Assembly (NCBI GenBank): GCA_963682055.1
Contig: OY821741.1
Location: 23,258,711-23,322,710, forward strand
DNA: 64,000 nt
Direction of reading: 5' to 3'
From: Primula veris
Taxonomy: Eukaryota > Streptophyta > Magnoliopsida > Ericales > Primulaceae
In this document: positions 28,735 to 36,686 of the stretch, one piece after another
Layout: every line of letters starts with the position of its first letter
How positions within the stretch are numbered: position 1 is the first letter of the stretch
Made by a program: the position numbers and the translations under genes
The notes under the pieces: generated by a model
What the model was told of the DNA's origin: nothing
Databases searched by the model: none
Seen by the model: the letters and a program-made list of their open reading frames with translations, nothing else

Positions 28735-29055
28735 ATGGCTTCTTCTGATTCTACTGGTGAGAGCTCCTTTAATTATATTTCATATTTAGAAACGGAAATC
28801 AAGAAATCTCGTACCGCGAATAAGAAACTCGTGGCCAAGGTTTCAAACTATAAGAAAAGGTTGTCTGACATGGATTCTGATCATCATGTGACGATGGCCG
28901 ATCGGGATTGGGCCTTCGAGCATATAAAGAAGCTCGAGGCTAATCTGGCTAAGCAGAAGGCGGCTAAAAGGGCCTATAAGCTTGCCTTCAAGGAGTTGCA
29001 TGCTCGGTCCAAACCGAGTTCGGATGACGATGAAGAAGGCTCTTCCTCGAAATAA
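28735..29055 (+). CDS. Small coiled-coil protein 1 (antisense cluster)
   Basis: A 106-residue protein on the strand opposite to gag-pol. It begins MASSDSTGESSF, has a Tyr-rich patch (NYISYLETEIKK), a charged helical middle likely to form a coiled coil, and ends with RAYKLAFKELHARSK and an acidic, Ser-rich tail (SSDDDEEGSSSK). The C-terminal block is closely similar to that of small protein 2 (RAYKLALKEVYARSK), and both begin MAS with a Y(I/V)xxLExE motif near residue 15-20, so the two arose by duplication. A TATA box stands 60 bases upstream and AATAAA 80 bases downstream. I recognise no known family. Function is unknown; a protein-binding partner of the other coiled-coil products is a guess. 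Confidence 0.6.
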   Translation: MASSDSTGESSFNYISYLETEIKKSRTANKKLVAKVSNYKKRLSDMDSDHHVTMADRDWAFEHIKKLEANLAKQKAAKRAYKLAFKELHARSKPSSDDDEEGSSSK

Positions 29056-29134
29056 TTAGTCTTTTGTAATTTCTGTCGTAAATTCTCTTGAATGGGGAGT
29101 CTTCTCCTCAGTTGTAATCGAAGTTTTTGGAATT

Positions 29135-29140
29135 AATAAA
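29135..29140 (+). terminator. Polyadenylation signal of small gene 1
   Basis: AATTAATAAAA, 80 bases after the stop. The same AATTAATAAA form follows small gene 2, so the duplication seems to include the 3' untranslated region. Confidence 0.5.
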
Positions 29141-29301
29141 ATATTTCCCTTTCCTTGTTCTTGTCTGTTTATCTTCTTGATGTCTTTTTGGATGACTTTA
29201 ATTGGATTTGGAACTGTGGTTAATTCGCCTTTAATGCTCTTGGGAAGTTCAAGAGGCTGTATTTATTCGAGATGACCTTTGACCTACTCCTTGTTTCTTC
29301 T

Positions 29302-29310
29302 TATAAAAGG
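29302..29310 (+). promoter_or_regulatory. TATA box of small gene 2
   Basis: TATAAAAGG lies 57 bases before the ATG at 29359, almost the same spacing as in gene 1. An in-frame upstream ATG at 29272 lies before the TATA box and so is not the likely start. Confidence 0.6.
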
Positions 29311-29358
29311 GGACTGTCCCAGTATCTTTTGTGCAGTTCATTCTTTACTAACGAGCAA

Positions 29359-29697
29359 ATGGCTTCTCCTCTTGAAAAGTATGGTGACAACCTTCCTGAA
29401 TACGTTACCCGTCTGGAAGAGGAAGTTCAGAAGGTGCGTTATCTCGAAAAGAGGGTTGCCCGGCTGTCAGTGGAAGCTCGTCGGGCCGCCGAACTAGACG
29501 AGCGATTGGATGCCCTAGAGAAGGAGCACCAAAGGTCTTTGCTTGACAGTATTCGTGCTCGTGCCCGGATCAAAGAGCTCGAGGCCTCCAGGGATAGGCA
29601 GCTCGCTTCCAAAAGGGCTTACAAATTGGCCCTTAAGGAAGTGTATGCTCGGTCGAAACGGAAGCCGAATGACGAAGCGGGCCCTTCTATGAAATGA
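29359..29697 (+). CDS. Small coiled-coil protein 2 (antisense cluster)
   Basis: A 112-residue protein, MASPLEKYGDNLPEYV at its start, then a long charged helix of heptad-like pattern (VTRLEEEVQKVRYLEKRVARL), an IKELEASRDRQ segment and the shared block KRAYKLALKEVYARSK, ending in a short basic-acidic tail. It is a paralogue of small protein 1. I take 29359 as start because the earlier in-frame ATG (29272) lies upstream of the TATA box. AATAAA follows 62 bases after the stop. There is no membrane segment or signal peptide. The family is unknown to me. Confidence 0.6.
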   Translation: MASPLEKYGDNLPEYVTRLEEEVQKVRYLEKRVARLSVEARRAAELDERLDALEKEHQRSLLDSIRARARIKELEASRDRQLASKRAYKLALKEVYARSKRKPNDEAGPSMK

Positions 29698-29758
29698 TTT
29701 TATTGTTTTCATTGTATTTCCTCTTTGTGCTTCTTCTGTAACGAAGTATCAACCAATT

Positions 29759-29764
29759 AATAAA
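29759..29764 (+). terminator. Polyadenylation signal of small gene 2
   Basis: AATAAA in the context AATTAATAAAG, 62 bases past the stop codon. Confidence 0.5.
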
Positions 29765-29916
29765 GATTTCTTTTTCTTGTTTATATTTGAATTACTTTCC
29801 CAATGCAATTTATTTTGACTGCGCACGCTTGTGGCCTCATTAATGCTTTTCTTGGGCCTTGCGTTTGATCTTATCCATTGGACCTCCTTACTCTTTATAT
29901 CTAGGGACTAATAGGA

Positions 29917-30010
29917 TTTCTTGAGCCTTGTGCATAGAAAATCCCAATCACCAAGGCTTTCTTGAGCCTTGTGCATAGAAAATCCCAATCACCAAGGCTT
30001 TCTTGAGCCT
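29917..30010. repeat. 41-bp direct tandem repeat, about 2.3 copies
   Basis: TTTCTTGAGCCTTG begins at 29917, 29958 and 29999, a 41-bp period. The first two copies read as identical; the third is partial. It lies in the 676-base gap between small genes 2 and 3, which holds no open frame I trust. Confidence 0.9.
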
Positions 30011-30109
30011 TGCGCAAAAGATCTGGGATATTTATTCGATCCGCCGTCCTTCCCAAAAATGACGCGTGTTTTGCTGCCATTATTACTTACCCCCTTTAAA
30101 TATTGGTAA

Positions 30110-30200
30110 GAATCCAAACGTTTCTTGAACAGGTGTGGCTTTTAATTACTCACGCTTTTTTAGAGTCTTTTGGGAATCCAAACGTTTCTCTTGAACAGTC
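30110..30200. repeat. Direct repeat 64 bp apart
   Basis: GAATCCAAACGTTTCT starts at 30110 and again at 30174, each followed by TTGAACAG (the second with a 2-base insertion). It lies about 100-170 bases upstream of the TATA box of small gene 3 and might be a duplicated upstream element. Confidence 0.75.
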
Positions 30201-30281
30201 ACCTCTTTTGAGTGCCGTTGCTTCTGAATACCCATTGGCGAACGGTTGCGACTCTCAATACCAGCCCTCATACGCTAGATC

Positions 30282-30290
30282 TATAAATAC
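30282..30290 (+). promoter_or_regulatory. TATA box of small gene 3
   Basis: TATAAATAC. The ATG at 30302 is only 20 bases downstream, which is too close to be transcribed from this box, so the ATG at 30374 is the better start. A second TATA-like string (TATATAGAC) is at 30342. Confidence 0.55.
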
Positions 30291-30373
30291 CTGCTTACAG
30301 CATGGTTACATCCACAATTCTCATCATATTATTTTCCCCCATATATAGACCCTCATCTTATAATTTCCCTAAG

Positions 30374-30667
30374 ATGTCTGGTCCTTTCACCCCATCAGCA
30401 TTAGCTTTGCAAGTGGAGGCCTTTGAGGCCTCCTATAACCATGTACAAAGGCTGTTGAGGGATGCCGAGGAGGAATTGAAGGTGATGCGTTATCACCATA
30501 CCGAGATGGTTCGGGAATTAACTTGGCTAAGATCCGAACTGGCTTACTGCCGACGTGCTCGTCAGGCTTTAGTCGAAGAGAATGAGATGCTAAGGGGGAA
30601 CCCGACACTGAGGGACAGGGATGTCTCTGCCGGGCCCTCTCATCGATACCGATCGACTTCCCCCTAA
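30374..30667 (+). CDS. Small coiled-coil protein 3 (antisense cluster)
   Basis: A 97-residue protein starting MSGPFTPSALALQVEAFEA. Residues of about 15-75 form a leucine-rich charged helix with spaced leucines (VQRLLRDAEEELKVM, LTWLRSELAYC, EENEMLRG), consistent with a coiled coil, followed by a polar tail rich in R and S (GPSHRYRSTSP). The opening MSGP is shared with small protein 4. Start choice follows from the TATA box position. No AATAAA stands nearby; the 3' region runs into a long CT-rich tract. No known family recognised. Confidence 0.5.
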   Translation: MSGPFTPSALALQVEAFEASYNHVQRLLRDAEEELKVMRYHHTEMVRELTWLRSELAYCRRARQALVEENEMLRGNPTLRDRDVSAGPSHRYRSTSP

Positions 30668-31240
30668 CCTTCTCCCTTCTTTTTTATTTTTCTCTGCTTT
30701 TCCCCTTCTTTTCCTATCTCTTCCTCTTCCTCTTTTTTTTTTTTTCTCCGTTTCCATCATTTCTTCCTCTTCCTCTCTTGTATTTTCTTTTTATACTCTG
30801 TTTTCTCTCTCTTTTTATTCTTTTCTTTTTCCGTTTCTTTTTTGTTTTATTGACTTTCTTTTTATTTGTCTGTCTCCTTCATCTCTTAATCTTCTTCTCA
30901 TCTGTTTTTCTTCTGTGCCTCCTCTTTCTTTTTCTTCATCTTCTCTCCCGTCACTCTTTTTCTTTTTTTTTTTTTTGCACCACTATGATGTTACAATCAG
31001 CCCTGTGATCCTAAGGGTTTTGTGTTACATCTAGGGTTTTTGTCATTTTTCTTTTTGACTCTTCTTTCTTATCACTTCTTCTTTATGTTCCTCCTCTTCG
31101 CTTCTTTCTTCCCTTTTTGTTTTCTTTTTATGCTTCTTTCCTTCGTTTCTTGCATTCTTCTTCTTTTCCTCTTCTTGATTTTCCTTTCTCTTTCTTCTTA
31201 CTTTTTCTTTTTGGCGTCTCCTGCTCACTTGGTCAGCTGA
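30668..31240. repeat. Long CT-rich (polypyrimidine) tract
   Basis: About 570 bases in which the plus strand is overwhelmingly T and C, in two blocks split near 30979-31045 by normal sequence with a telo-box-like TAGGGTTT (31032-31039). The open frames read across it are low-complexity F/L/S strings and I do not accept them as genes. In the element's own RNA (minus strand) it is a long purine tract. Confidence 0.9.
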
Positions 31241-31281
31241 TATAGTTGATCCTTTGCCTGATCTTCTGTACTAGCTCTTCT

Positions 31282-31352
31282 TGGATGTAATAGATCTTTT
31301 TCGGATGTAATAGACCTCAATGTAATAGACCTCGATGTAATAGATAATGATG
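31282..31352. repeat. Short degenerate tandem repeat ATGTAATAGAYC
   Basis: Four spaced copies of ATGTAATAGA within 70 bases. The sequence just after (CATTAATGAAAAGTATT) resembles a decayed form of the polyadenylation region of small genes 1 and 2, so it may end the transcript of small gene 3. The rest of 31353-31590 holds no gene that I can support. Confidence 0.6.
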
Positions 31353-31591
31353 TATTCCATCTTCATTAATGAAAAGTATTTTTGCCCTTTTCTTTTTATA
31401 TCGTACCTGTGGTTTGTTGTTTGTCTGGGATCTAGATCTTTGAATATCTCGTCTTTATTTCTTCTGCACTGTAGTCACTGTCAAACATATGTGCATGCTC
31501 CCTAGTAGGTCAGGAAATGCACATGCCCCCCCGTATGTCAGGAAATATGCAATTTCCCAAGCAAGGTCATAAAATATCGTACTCTTCGTTC

Positions 31592-31600
31592 TATAAGTAC
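31592..31600 (+). promoter_or_regulatory. TATA box of small gene 4
   Basis: TATAAGTAC, 103 bases before the ATG at 31695. It departs from the best consensus at one position. Confidence 0.45.
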
Positions 31601-31694
31601 TTCTCTCTTCTTTGGTAGTTTATCATCTCTTTTTTCTTTTTGCTTCTCTCTTCCTTAGCCCTTTATTTTCTTCCGTACTAAACAATTTCCCAGA

Positions 31695-32174
31695 ATGTCT
31701 GGACCTGTGGTGAGATATCATGCTCAGATGAAGGGCTTGGATACTGAGGTATCTCGGGTCCGCCGTCGGATGGAAAGGCTTGAGAAAGAGTATGGCGTTT
31801 TGGCCTTGAGCTTGTTCGGCTCTTATCCCGAAGAGACGGTGAAGTGGACCGAGATCTCGGCACTGAGTCGCCAGCTCGATCACTTGTTGCTGCAGAGAAA
31901 CCATCTGGCCAACTCCTGGTATGATGCCGAGGAAATTTGGGACCATTCTCAAGATGAGTTTGACAACTCTCCTCAAGGCCTAGCTAACATAATGGTAAAG
32001 AATGCTCGGCTCGTGGAACGCGTCAGGGTTCTTACTACGGAAAACAATAGGCTCTCCTCGGAGAATGACGATTTGGTCGCCATGAACGATTCCTATCAAG
32101 CTAGGTTGAATTGTTCTGCTCGTATTGCTTTCTCTCGGTCTGGCAGTTCGGTTTTTCCACCCATTGATCCTTAG
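31695..32174 (+). CDS. Small coiled-coil protein 4 (antisense cluster)
   Basis: A 159-residue protein, MSGPVVRYHAQMKGLDTEVSR at its start. It has two helical, heptad-like regions (about residues 12-37, VSRVRRRMERLEKEYG, and about 100-135, LVERVRVLTTENNRLSSENDDL) separated by a segment with aromatic residues (NSWYDAEEIWDHSQDEF). The tail is Ser/Phe rich. The MSGP start is shared with small protein 3. I see no catalytic motif or membrane segment. No AATAAA lies between its stop and the next TATA box at 32318, so it may use a variant signal. Family not recognised. Confidence 0.55.
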   Translation: MSGPVVRYHAQMKGLDTEVSRVRRRMERLEKEYGVLALSLFGSYPEETVKWTEISALSRQLDHLLLQRNHLANSWYDAEEIWDHSQDEFDNSPQGLANIMVKNARLVERVRVLTTENNRLSSENDDLVAMNDSYQARLNCSARIAFSRSGSSVFPPIDP

Positions 32175-32317
32175 ATTGGGCTGGTTTTCTTATGTATTTC
32201 CCCTTTTGCCATTTGTGTTTTATCTTCTGTATTTGATGAATCAGTTGTATCTTTTCGTATCTCGTGCCTGTCTTGTGAACCATTGTAACGCTTCGTATTT
32301 TGTGCCTTTTGATTCTC

Positions 32318-32325
32318 TATAAATG
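32318..32325 (+). promoter_or_regulatory. TATA box of small gene 5
   Basis: TATAAATG, 77 bases before the ATG at 32395. The in-frame ATG at 32323 lies within this box, so it is not the translation start. Confidence 0.55.
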
Positions 32326-32394
32326 CTCCCTATTGCCTGTATCTCATTATCAATTTCTACCTCTCTCTTGTTTTATAATTTGCTTGTGTGTGAG

Positions 32395-32757
32395 ATGGCT
32401 CCCATCACTAGGTCTGCCTCCAAAAAGAAAGCCCTTATGGAAGAGGAGCCTACCTTTTTGCTACCTCGTCCCCCTGGCTTTGGGGAGGAGGATTTGACTC
32501 CTCTTCAACTAAAAGAAATTGAGATGTCATGGCTGAAACATGATCTCATGTGTGCTCGGACTGAAGCGAGGAGGTTTAAACAATATTGGGACGAGGAGGG
32601 CACTGCTCGTTTCAAGGCCGAGCAAAAATGCAAGTCTCAGTCTTACGCCTTGAAACAGGCTGAGATGGCGATTTCTCGTTTGGTTAGGGAGAAGGAGCGT
32701 CTGGAGGAACTTTTGGCGAAGAGGGATGTTGCTATGGGGGATAGTTCGAAAAAGTAG
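32395..32757 (+). CDS. Small coiled-coil protein 5 (antisense cluster)
   Basis: A 120-residue protein. It starts MAPITRSASKKKALMEEE, a basic patch that could be a nuclear signal. A Pro-rich linker follows (LLPRPPGFGEEDLTPLQ), then a continuous charged helix to the end (ARTEARRFKQYWDEEG, AISRLVREKERLEELLAKRD) and the tail GDSSKK. The coiled coil is convincing; the family is not known to me. The start is fixed by the TATA box overlapping the earlier ATG. A good AATAAA lies 56 bases after the stop. Confidence 0.6.
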   Translation: MAPITRSASKKKALMEEEPTFLLPRPPGFGEEDLTPLQLKEIEMSWLKHDLMCARTEARRFKQYWDEEGTARFKAEQKCKSQSYALKQAEMAISRLVREKERLEELLAKRDVAMGDSSKK

Positions 32758-32812
32758 GATGTGTGTATTTTCTTTTTCTGTTGTATTGTTTGTGTTTCCC
32801 CCTTTGTGGATG

Positions 32813-32818
32813 AATAAA
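32813..32818 (+). terminator. Polyadenylation signal of small gene 5
   Basis: AATAAA in GATGAATAAAAC, 56 bases past the stop. Confidence 0.55.
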
Positions 32819-32829
32819 ACTTGTCTTGC

Positions 32830-33340
32830 ATTTGATTCTGTCCTATTTTATTTCCTGCTTGCTTCTCTTTTTTTTTCTGAGCATACATCGAACAATGTGC
32901 CCGGTTATCCCCCCGAAGAGCGTTGTTAGACTTGATGCTCCCTGCCATTAAGCTAGAAACGGTCTTCGTTCACCTTGTTCGGTATGCCATTTGGGTAAGA
33001 AATGGTTGGGAGTCGAGGAACTTTATCGGGGGACATTCTTTGTGTGATAATATTGGTAGCGTATGTGGGAAGCTTTTCGTGGTAGGGTCCACTGGCCGTT
33101 TATTTAGGTGTAATGATGTGAACTGCCTTGGGTAGTGGGATATGCGCTGACCTGGCGAAATCTGGAGCGTTGAAATGTTAAAAAGAGCAGCGGTTGTTGA
33201 CTTTTGTATGGTTGGAAAAGGGGCGAACCTCTGGTACACGAAAGGACGGTTATTATTTTATTCCTTTTGTGACTCCACTCCTTTTTATTGTGCCAAGTAA
33301 TCCTGTTTATTTTTATCACAAAATTTGCTGAAGAAAATAT
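32830..33340 (+). promoter_or_regulatory. Upstream region of the multi-exon antisense gene
   Basis: About 500 bases between the end of small gene 5 and the leader of the large gene. I find no convincing open frame and no strong TATA box. Its 3' end leads into a CT patch, an E2F-type site and a telo-box, so it is probably the promoter of the large gene. Confidence 0.4.
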
Positions 33341-33350
33341 CTCTCTCTCT
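33341..33350 (+). promoter_or_regulatory. CT-rich patch (Y-patch type)
   Basis: CTCTCTCTCT about 105 bases before the start codon. Pyrimidine patches of this kind are common at plant core promoters and leaders without a strong TATA box. Confidence 0.4.
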
Positions 33351-33360
33351 AAAGCATATT

Positions 33361-33369
33361 TTTCCCGCC
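33361..33369 (+). promoter_or_regulatory. Putative E2F site
   Basis: TTTCCCGCC matches the plant E2F consensus (TTTCCCGCC). It lies 95 bases before the predicted start codon of the large gene. Binding is inferred only from the match. Confidence 0.4.
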
Positions 33370-33399
33370 AAAAAGGGAAAAGAGTTCGGCCGCTTGCTC

Positions 33400-33407
33400 T
33401 AGGGTTT
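33400..33407 (+). promoter_or_regulatory. Telo-box
   Basis: TAGGGTTT, the reverse form of AAACCCTA, lies 31 bases after the E2F-type site and about 50 bases before the start codon. Telo-boxes in leaders or core promoters are typical of plant genes active in dividing cells. Confidence 0.45.
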
Positions 33408-33455
33408 CGTGGTTTTGTTGGAAGAGTTGCTGCTGTTCGCGCTTGCTTGCTCATA

Positions 33456-35892
33456 ATGATAACTGTAAGTGATTTTTCGTTCTCCCCCTTTTCCGCTTGT
33501 AGGGGTTGTATTTGATTTGTCGTTGTGGTCATAGGTGTGTCGTTGGTATATGGTTCAGGTTAGCTATATATGTCTGATGATTCTGATATAATGTGCATGG
33601 GGGGGGGGTGGCTCTCGTTCTACTGATGTGGTTCTGGTTTGTGTATTTGGTTAGTATATTGATGGACTGTTGATGATCTTTGTATAGGAAATTTTGACCC
33701 AAAGCGTGGCCCAAGTTGGCACATTCGTGGAGAAGGATTTTAAGGAACTCGCCGGAATACCCGACAACGTACATATTCGGCTTCCTATATCGGACGAGGA
33801 GGTGCTGGGAATTGTTCCCGCCGGCGAGGTAGCTGTGCGGTCGTCGGCCTTCTTTACTGGGGGTCTTCGACTGCCCTTTACAAATTGGGTGGCCTCGTTC
33901 TTTGAGGCCGTCCAAATTGCTCCGGCCCAACTGGCCCTAAATGGTTACCGTACTCTGAATGGTATCCAAAGGCTATCGGAGTTGTCCGGAATACCGATTG
34001 AACTGAAGGACGTCTTTGGAGTCTATAGTCTGAGCTTTGAGCGTCGCAGCTCGTATTTGAAGACTCTGCGTGCCTTTTGCCGGCTCGTTATCGGTTTGCC
34101 GGATACCAACAAAGAGCGCAATCTCGGTATTGTTATTGCGTCTGGTGAATGGGCTTGTCCGGGACACCAGATTCCTGGACCGGCTACCAATGCTCCCACT
34201 ATGCCAGATCTCGGCGCTCCTAATGTAGAGGCTTTGTTAGCTCTTTGGAAATGGTGGGGGCCGGGACCTACGCCTGATCCTGCGAGTCGTACGGCTCCCA
34301 TGTTGCTCGGGTACCCTATGGGGTCGGTGACCAAGGGGAATCCGGCACCCGAGATCCCGAAAGAGCCCGAGGAGGAATTTTTAAAGGTGGTACAGGCTCG
34401 GTGTGCTACTCGGCTTGGGAAAAGAGCTGTTCGTTCTAAGCGTCGCGCAGCTGAGCCTGTCGTTGAAACAACGAAGAGGGCTAGGGGAACTGATACGTCG
34501 GTTACCGAGGAAGAGGCTAACGTTGGCTCGGGCGAGGGGGTGTTTGCCGTTGCTCAAGGGGATACCGCCGAGGATGCCTCTGCTCCGGGCGAGGTATGTG
34601 TATATGTATTATGATTTTCCTGTCTTTTGGTGGTTTGTCATTTGGTTCGCTAGTGCTTTGCTTTATTAGTCGTCTTGTTTCAGCTACTGACTTCTCAATT
34701 GGTTACCCTCGCTCTTGCCCGGTCTATGGGTATTATTGTGTTTCAGGGGTCGGTCGACGATGTATTCGGATATATGAACCTCTTGACGAATATGGGAGAT
34801 AGTACGATGACTTTGCCGGTCATCTCGCCTATCCCCACCGAGGGTCCGATAGAGTTGTCCGTGTGCTCGCCCCTCCGTAATGAGGAAGAGATCGAGCATA
34901 GGGCCCCTGAGATTGAGCCGTTGGAGGAGGACGTGGGGGTGGGGAGGGAAGGCAGCGAAGAGAATGCCGGGGATGATGTGGTGGGTGTCGAGGGTGAGGC
35001 TCTCGACGGATCAGAGAAGGGGTCGGTGGATGGGATTGCAATGACCCGGTACATTGACCGATGTAGGGGTGAACTGCTGGATCAACCGAGAACGCTGAAG
35101 ATGGGTTATACGGCTCTGAAACCCCTTGTGTTTAAGAATGCAGAAAAGCTATCTGCCCAACCTACAATGTCAGTGATAGAGCAGGCCCATGCGGATGCGC
35201 TGAGGGTATGTGGGGCTTGTATTGCACTATATAGGTTGGGTACTTGTATTTGATTTGGAAACTAATGTGTTAAAGTGCAGATTGCTGTGAGTGCCGTGGC
35301 GCTACGGGATCAGCTGGGAGCTCTCGGGGCTGAGAAAGAGAAATTGGTGGCCGAGAAGGATAATCTTGAGGCCGATAAGGAGAAATTGGTCGCCGAGAAG
35401 AAAACCCTGGGCGAGAATTATGACAAACTGTCGGTGGACTTCCTGCACCTGACCGAGGAGGTCGAGAAATTGAGGGAGGAAAAAGAGAGCATGGCCGCTA
35501 AGTACGGCGAATTAGAGGAGGAGAACTTGCTCCTGGCTGAGGACGTGGAAGCCGAGAATGCTAAGGTGTCTGCCCTGAAAACGGCACAGGCGGAGGAGCG
35601 GAAAAAGTTAGCAATGATGGCCAACTTTTCTGTATACTGCGCTCATGTGCGGGCGCTCAACTTCGCGAATGTTCCTCTGTCGGATAGGGCGTGGTCGGAG
35701 TTGGTGTACCCGTGTCCGCATGGTGCACCGCCGAAACCCTTGGACTGGGCGAATCTTCGTGAAGAAGAGCTTCCGCGGCTACCGGGGCAGACAATTTCGA
35801 CAGCGCTGCGTCCTCACTCTATGTCGACCGCGTCTTCTCCTCGACCGGATTCTACTGTTCCCCCACCAACATCTCTTCAGGTGGAACCTTGA
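33456..35892 (+). CDS. Multi-exon antisense gene with a gypsy-type transposon (PF04195-like) domain, exons 1-4
   Basis: Proposed exons are 33456-33464, 33688-34593, 34684-35205 and 35281-35892, all joined in phase 0 with GT-AG introns. This gives about 682 residues if the TGA at 35890-35892 is used. Exon 1 codes only MIT. Exon 2 (residues about 4-305) holds a domain like the plant 'putative gypsy type transposon' family: key strings are FFTGGLRLPF, IAPAQLALNGYRTL and LKDVFGVYSLS. A basic patch (GKRAVRSKRR) near its end may be a nuclear signal. Exon 3 is acidic. Exon 4 is a strong coiled coil with an internally repeated EKLVAEK pattern, then a Pro/Ser tail. A donor at 35881 could instead join exon 5 in phase. 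It lies opposite to the element's genomic RNA. Known: such domains occur in extra frames of Tat elements. Function is not established. Confidence 0.7.
33465..33687 (+). other. Intron 1 of the antisense gene
   Basis: Donor GTAAGT directly after ATG ATA ACT and acceptor TTTGTATAG before GAA ATT. Phase 0. It includes a run of nine G at about 33600. Confidence 0.6.
34594..34683 (+). other. Intron 2 of the antisense gene (two possible acceptors)
   Basis: Donor GAG/GTATGT and acceptor CTTGTTTCAG ending at 34683. A second acceptor, GTGTTTCAG ending at 34746, is also in phase 0 and has a CTGAC branch-like site in front of it. Use of the second one would remove 21 codons. Confidence 0.6.
35206..35280 (+). 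other. Intron 3 of the antisense gene
   Basis: Donor AGG/GTATGT and acceptor AAAGTGCAG before ATT GCT. Length 75 bases, near the lower limit for plant introns. Phase 0. Confidence 0.6.
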
Positions 35893-35914
35893 CTATCTTT
35901 CTGGCATTGTAAAT

Positions 35915-35962
<48 letters not shown>

Positions 35963-36092
35963 TATCTAGAAACAGATTCTTTTGGGGGAGTGATAATATA
36001 AGTGTTATGGTTGCTTTCTGTTGGGCTTGCTTGGGTCAATTTCTTTTGATGGTCGTCATATTTTGAAGGATATGAAAACAAAATATTGTCAG
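35881..36092 (+). other. Possible intron 4 with a long poly-T tract
   Basis: Donor TTCAG/GTGGAA and acceptor ATATTGTCAG would join exon 4 to the next open frame in phase 0 and skip the TGA at 35890. A nearly pure T run of about 45 bases lies inside. Without splicing, the gene stops at 35892. Confidence 0.45.
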
Positions 36093-36686
36093 GTACCTAA
36101 TAACCCCCTTGCCATGGTGGTCTGGACCTCGCCTAGTCGTAGTGTAGGTGACGTGATGGAGGATTTGGAAAGGTCTAACGCGTCCCTTACCGCGAAATTG
36201 ACTTGTGCCTATCAGGAAATCGAGGGTCTGAATATTCATATTTCTAACCTGGCGATCCGGTTACGTGATTTGGGAGAGAAATTTAGTAAAAAGACCGCCC
36301 ATTACACGGCAAATAAGGGTAAAGCGAAGGAACTTCTCGGTGCCCTACGACGTTCTCGTGATGAAGCCCGAGGTCGTGTGACGAGGTTGACCTTGGTCCT
36401 TGGGGCCGTTTTCGAGGACGCGGACCTGCTGCTATCCTTTGTCAAAGCGTATTGGGCCCGAGCTCGCGCTTTAGAGGTGATTGAGCTTATAAAAGGAATG
36501 AGTGGTGTATCCCGGGCAGAGCGCATGGTTGATGCGAAGGCCGGGGTGACTGAAACCACTGTTGCTTTGAACCGAATCGAGGCGGTCATTCGTGAGCGTT
36601 TGGGGACGCAAATTAATTCATTGCGAGAAATTCATTTTGCCGATGTAGTAGAGACTTCGGCGTCTGCTGAGGGGTTGTCGGAGTAA
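36093..36686 (+). CDS. Exon 5 of the antisense gene, or a separate coiled-coil gene
   Basis: From the acceptor at 36092 an open frame of 197 codons runs to TAA at 36684-36686. If separate, the ATG at 36114 is in an excellent context (GCCATGG). The product begins MVVWTSPSRSVGDVMEDLE, continues with helical, coiled-coil-prone sequence (LTAKLTCAYQEIEGLN), a basic segment (LRRSRDEARGRVTRL), then an Ala/Arg-rich helix and an acidic end. No known domain is recognised. Phase agreement with exon 4 favours one gene, but no strong phase-0 donor leads on to exon 6; the only phase-0 GT (36645) is weak. The AATAAA overlapping the stop is too close to serve as a normal polyadenylation signal. Confidence 0.5.
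   Translation, partial: VPNNPLAMVVWTSPSRSVGDVMEDLERSNASLTAKLTCAYQEIEGLNIHISNLAIRLRDLGEKFSKKTAHYTANKGKAKELLGALRRSRDEARGRVTRLTLVLGAVFEDADLLLSFVKAYWARARALEVIELIKGMSGVSRAERMVDAKAGVTETTVALNRIEAVIRERLGTQINSLREIHFADVVETSASAEGLSE

Noticed and set aside
29272..29358. N-terminal extension of small protein 2 from the ATG at 29272
   Set aside because: The TATA box at 29302 lies inside this extension, so transcripts should begin after it; the paralogue starts with the same MAS.
30621..31240. Open frames rich in F, L and S (plus) or K, E and R (minus) over the CT-rich tract
   Set aside because: They are low-complexity translations of a polypyrimidine tract with no promoter spacing or similarity to the neighbouring proteins.
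33529..35054. Minus-strand frames opposite exons 2 and 3
   Set aside because: They overlap exons with splice signals and a recognisable domain, and show only composition-driven Ser/Pro/Arg strings.
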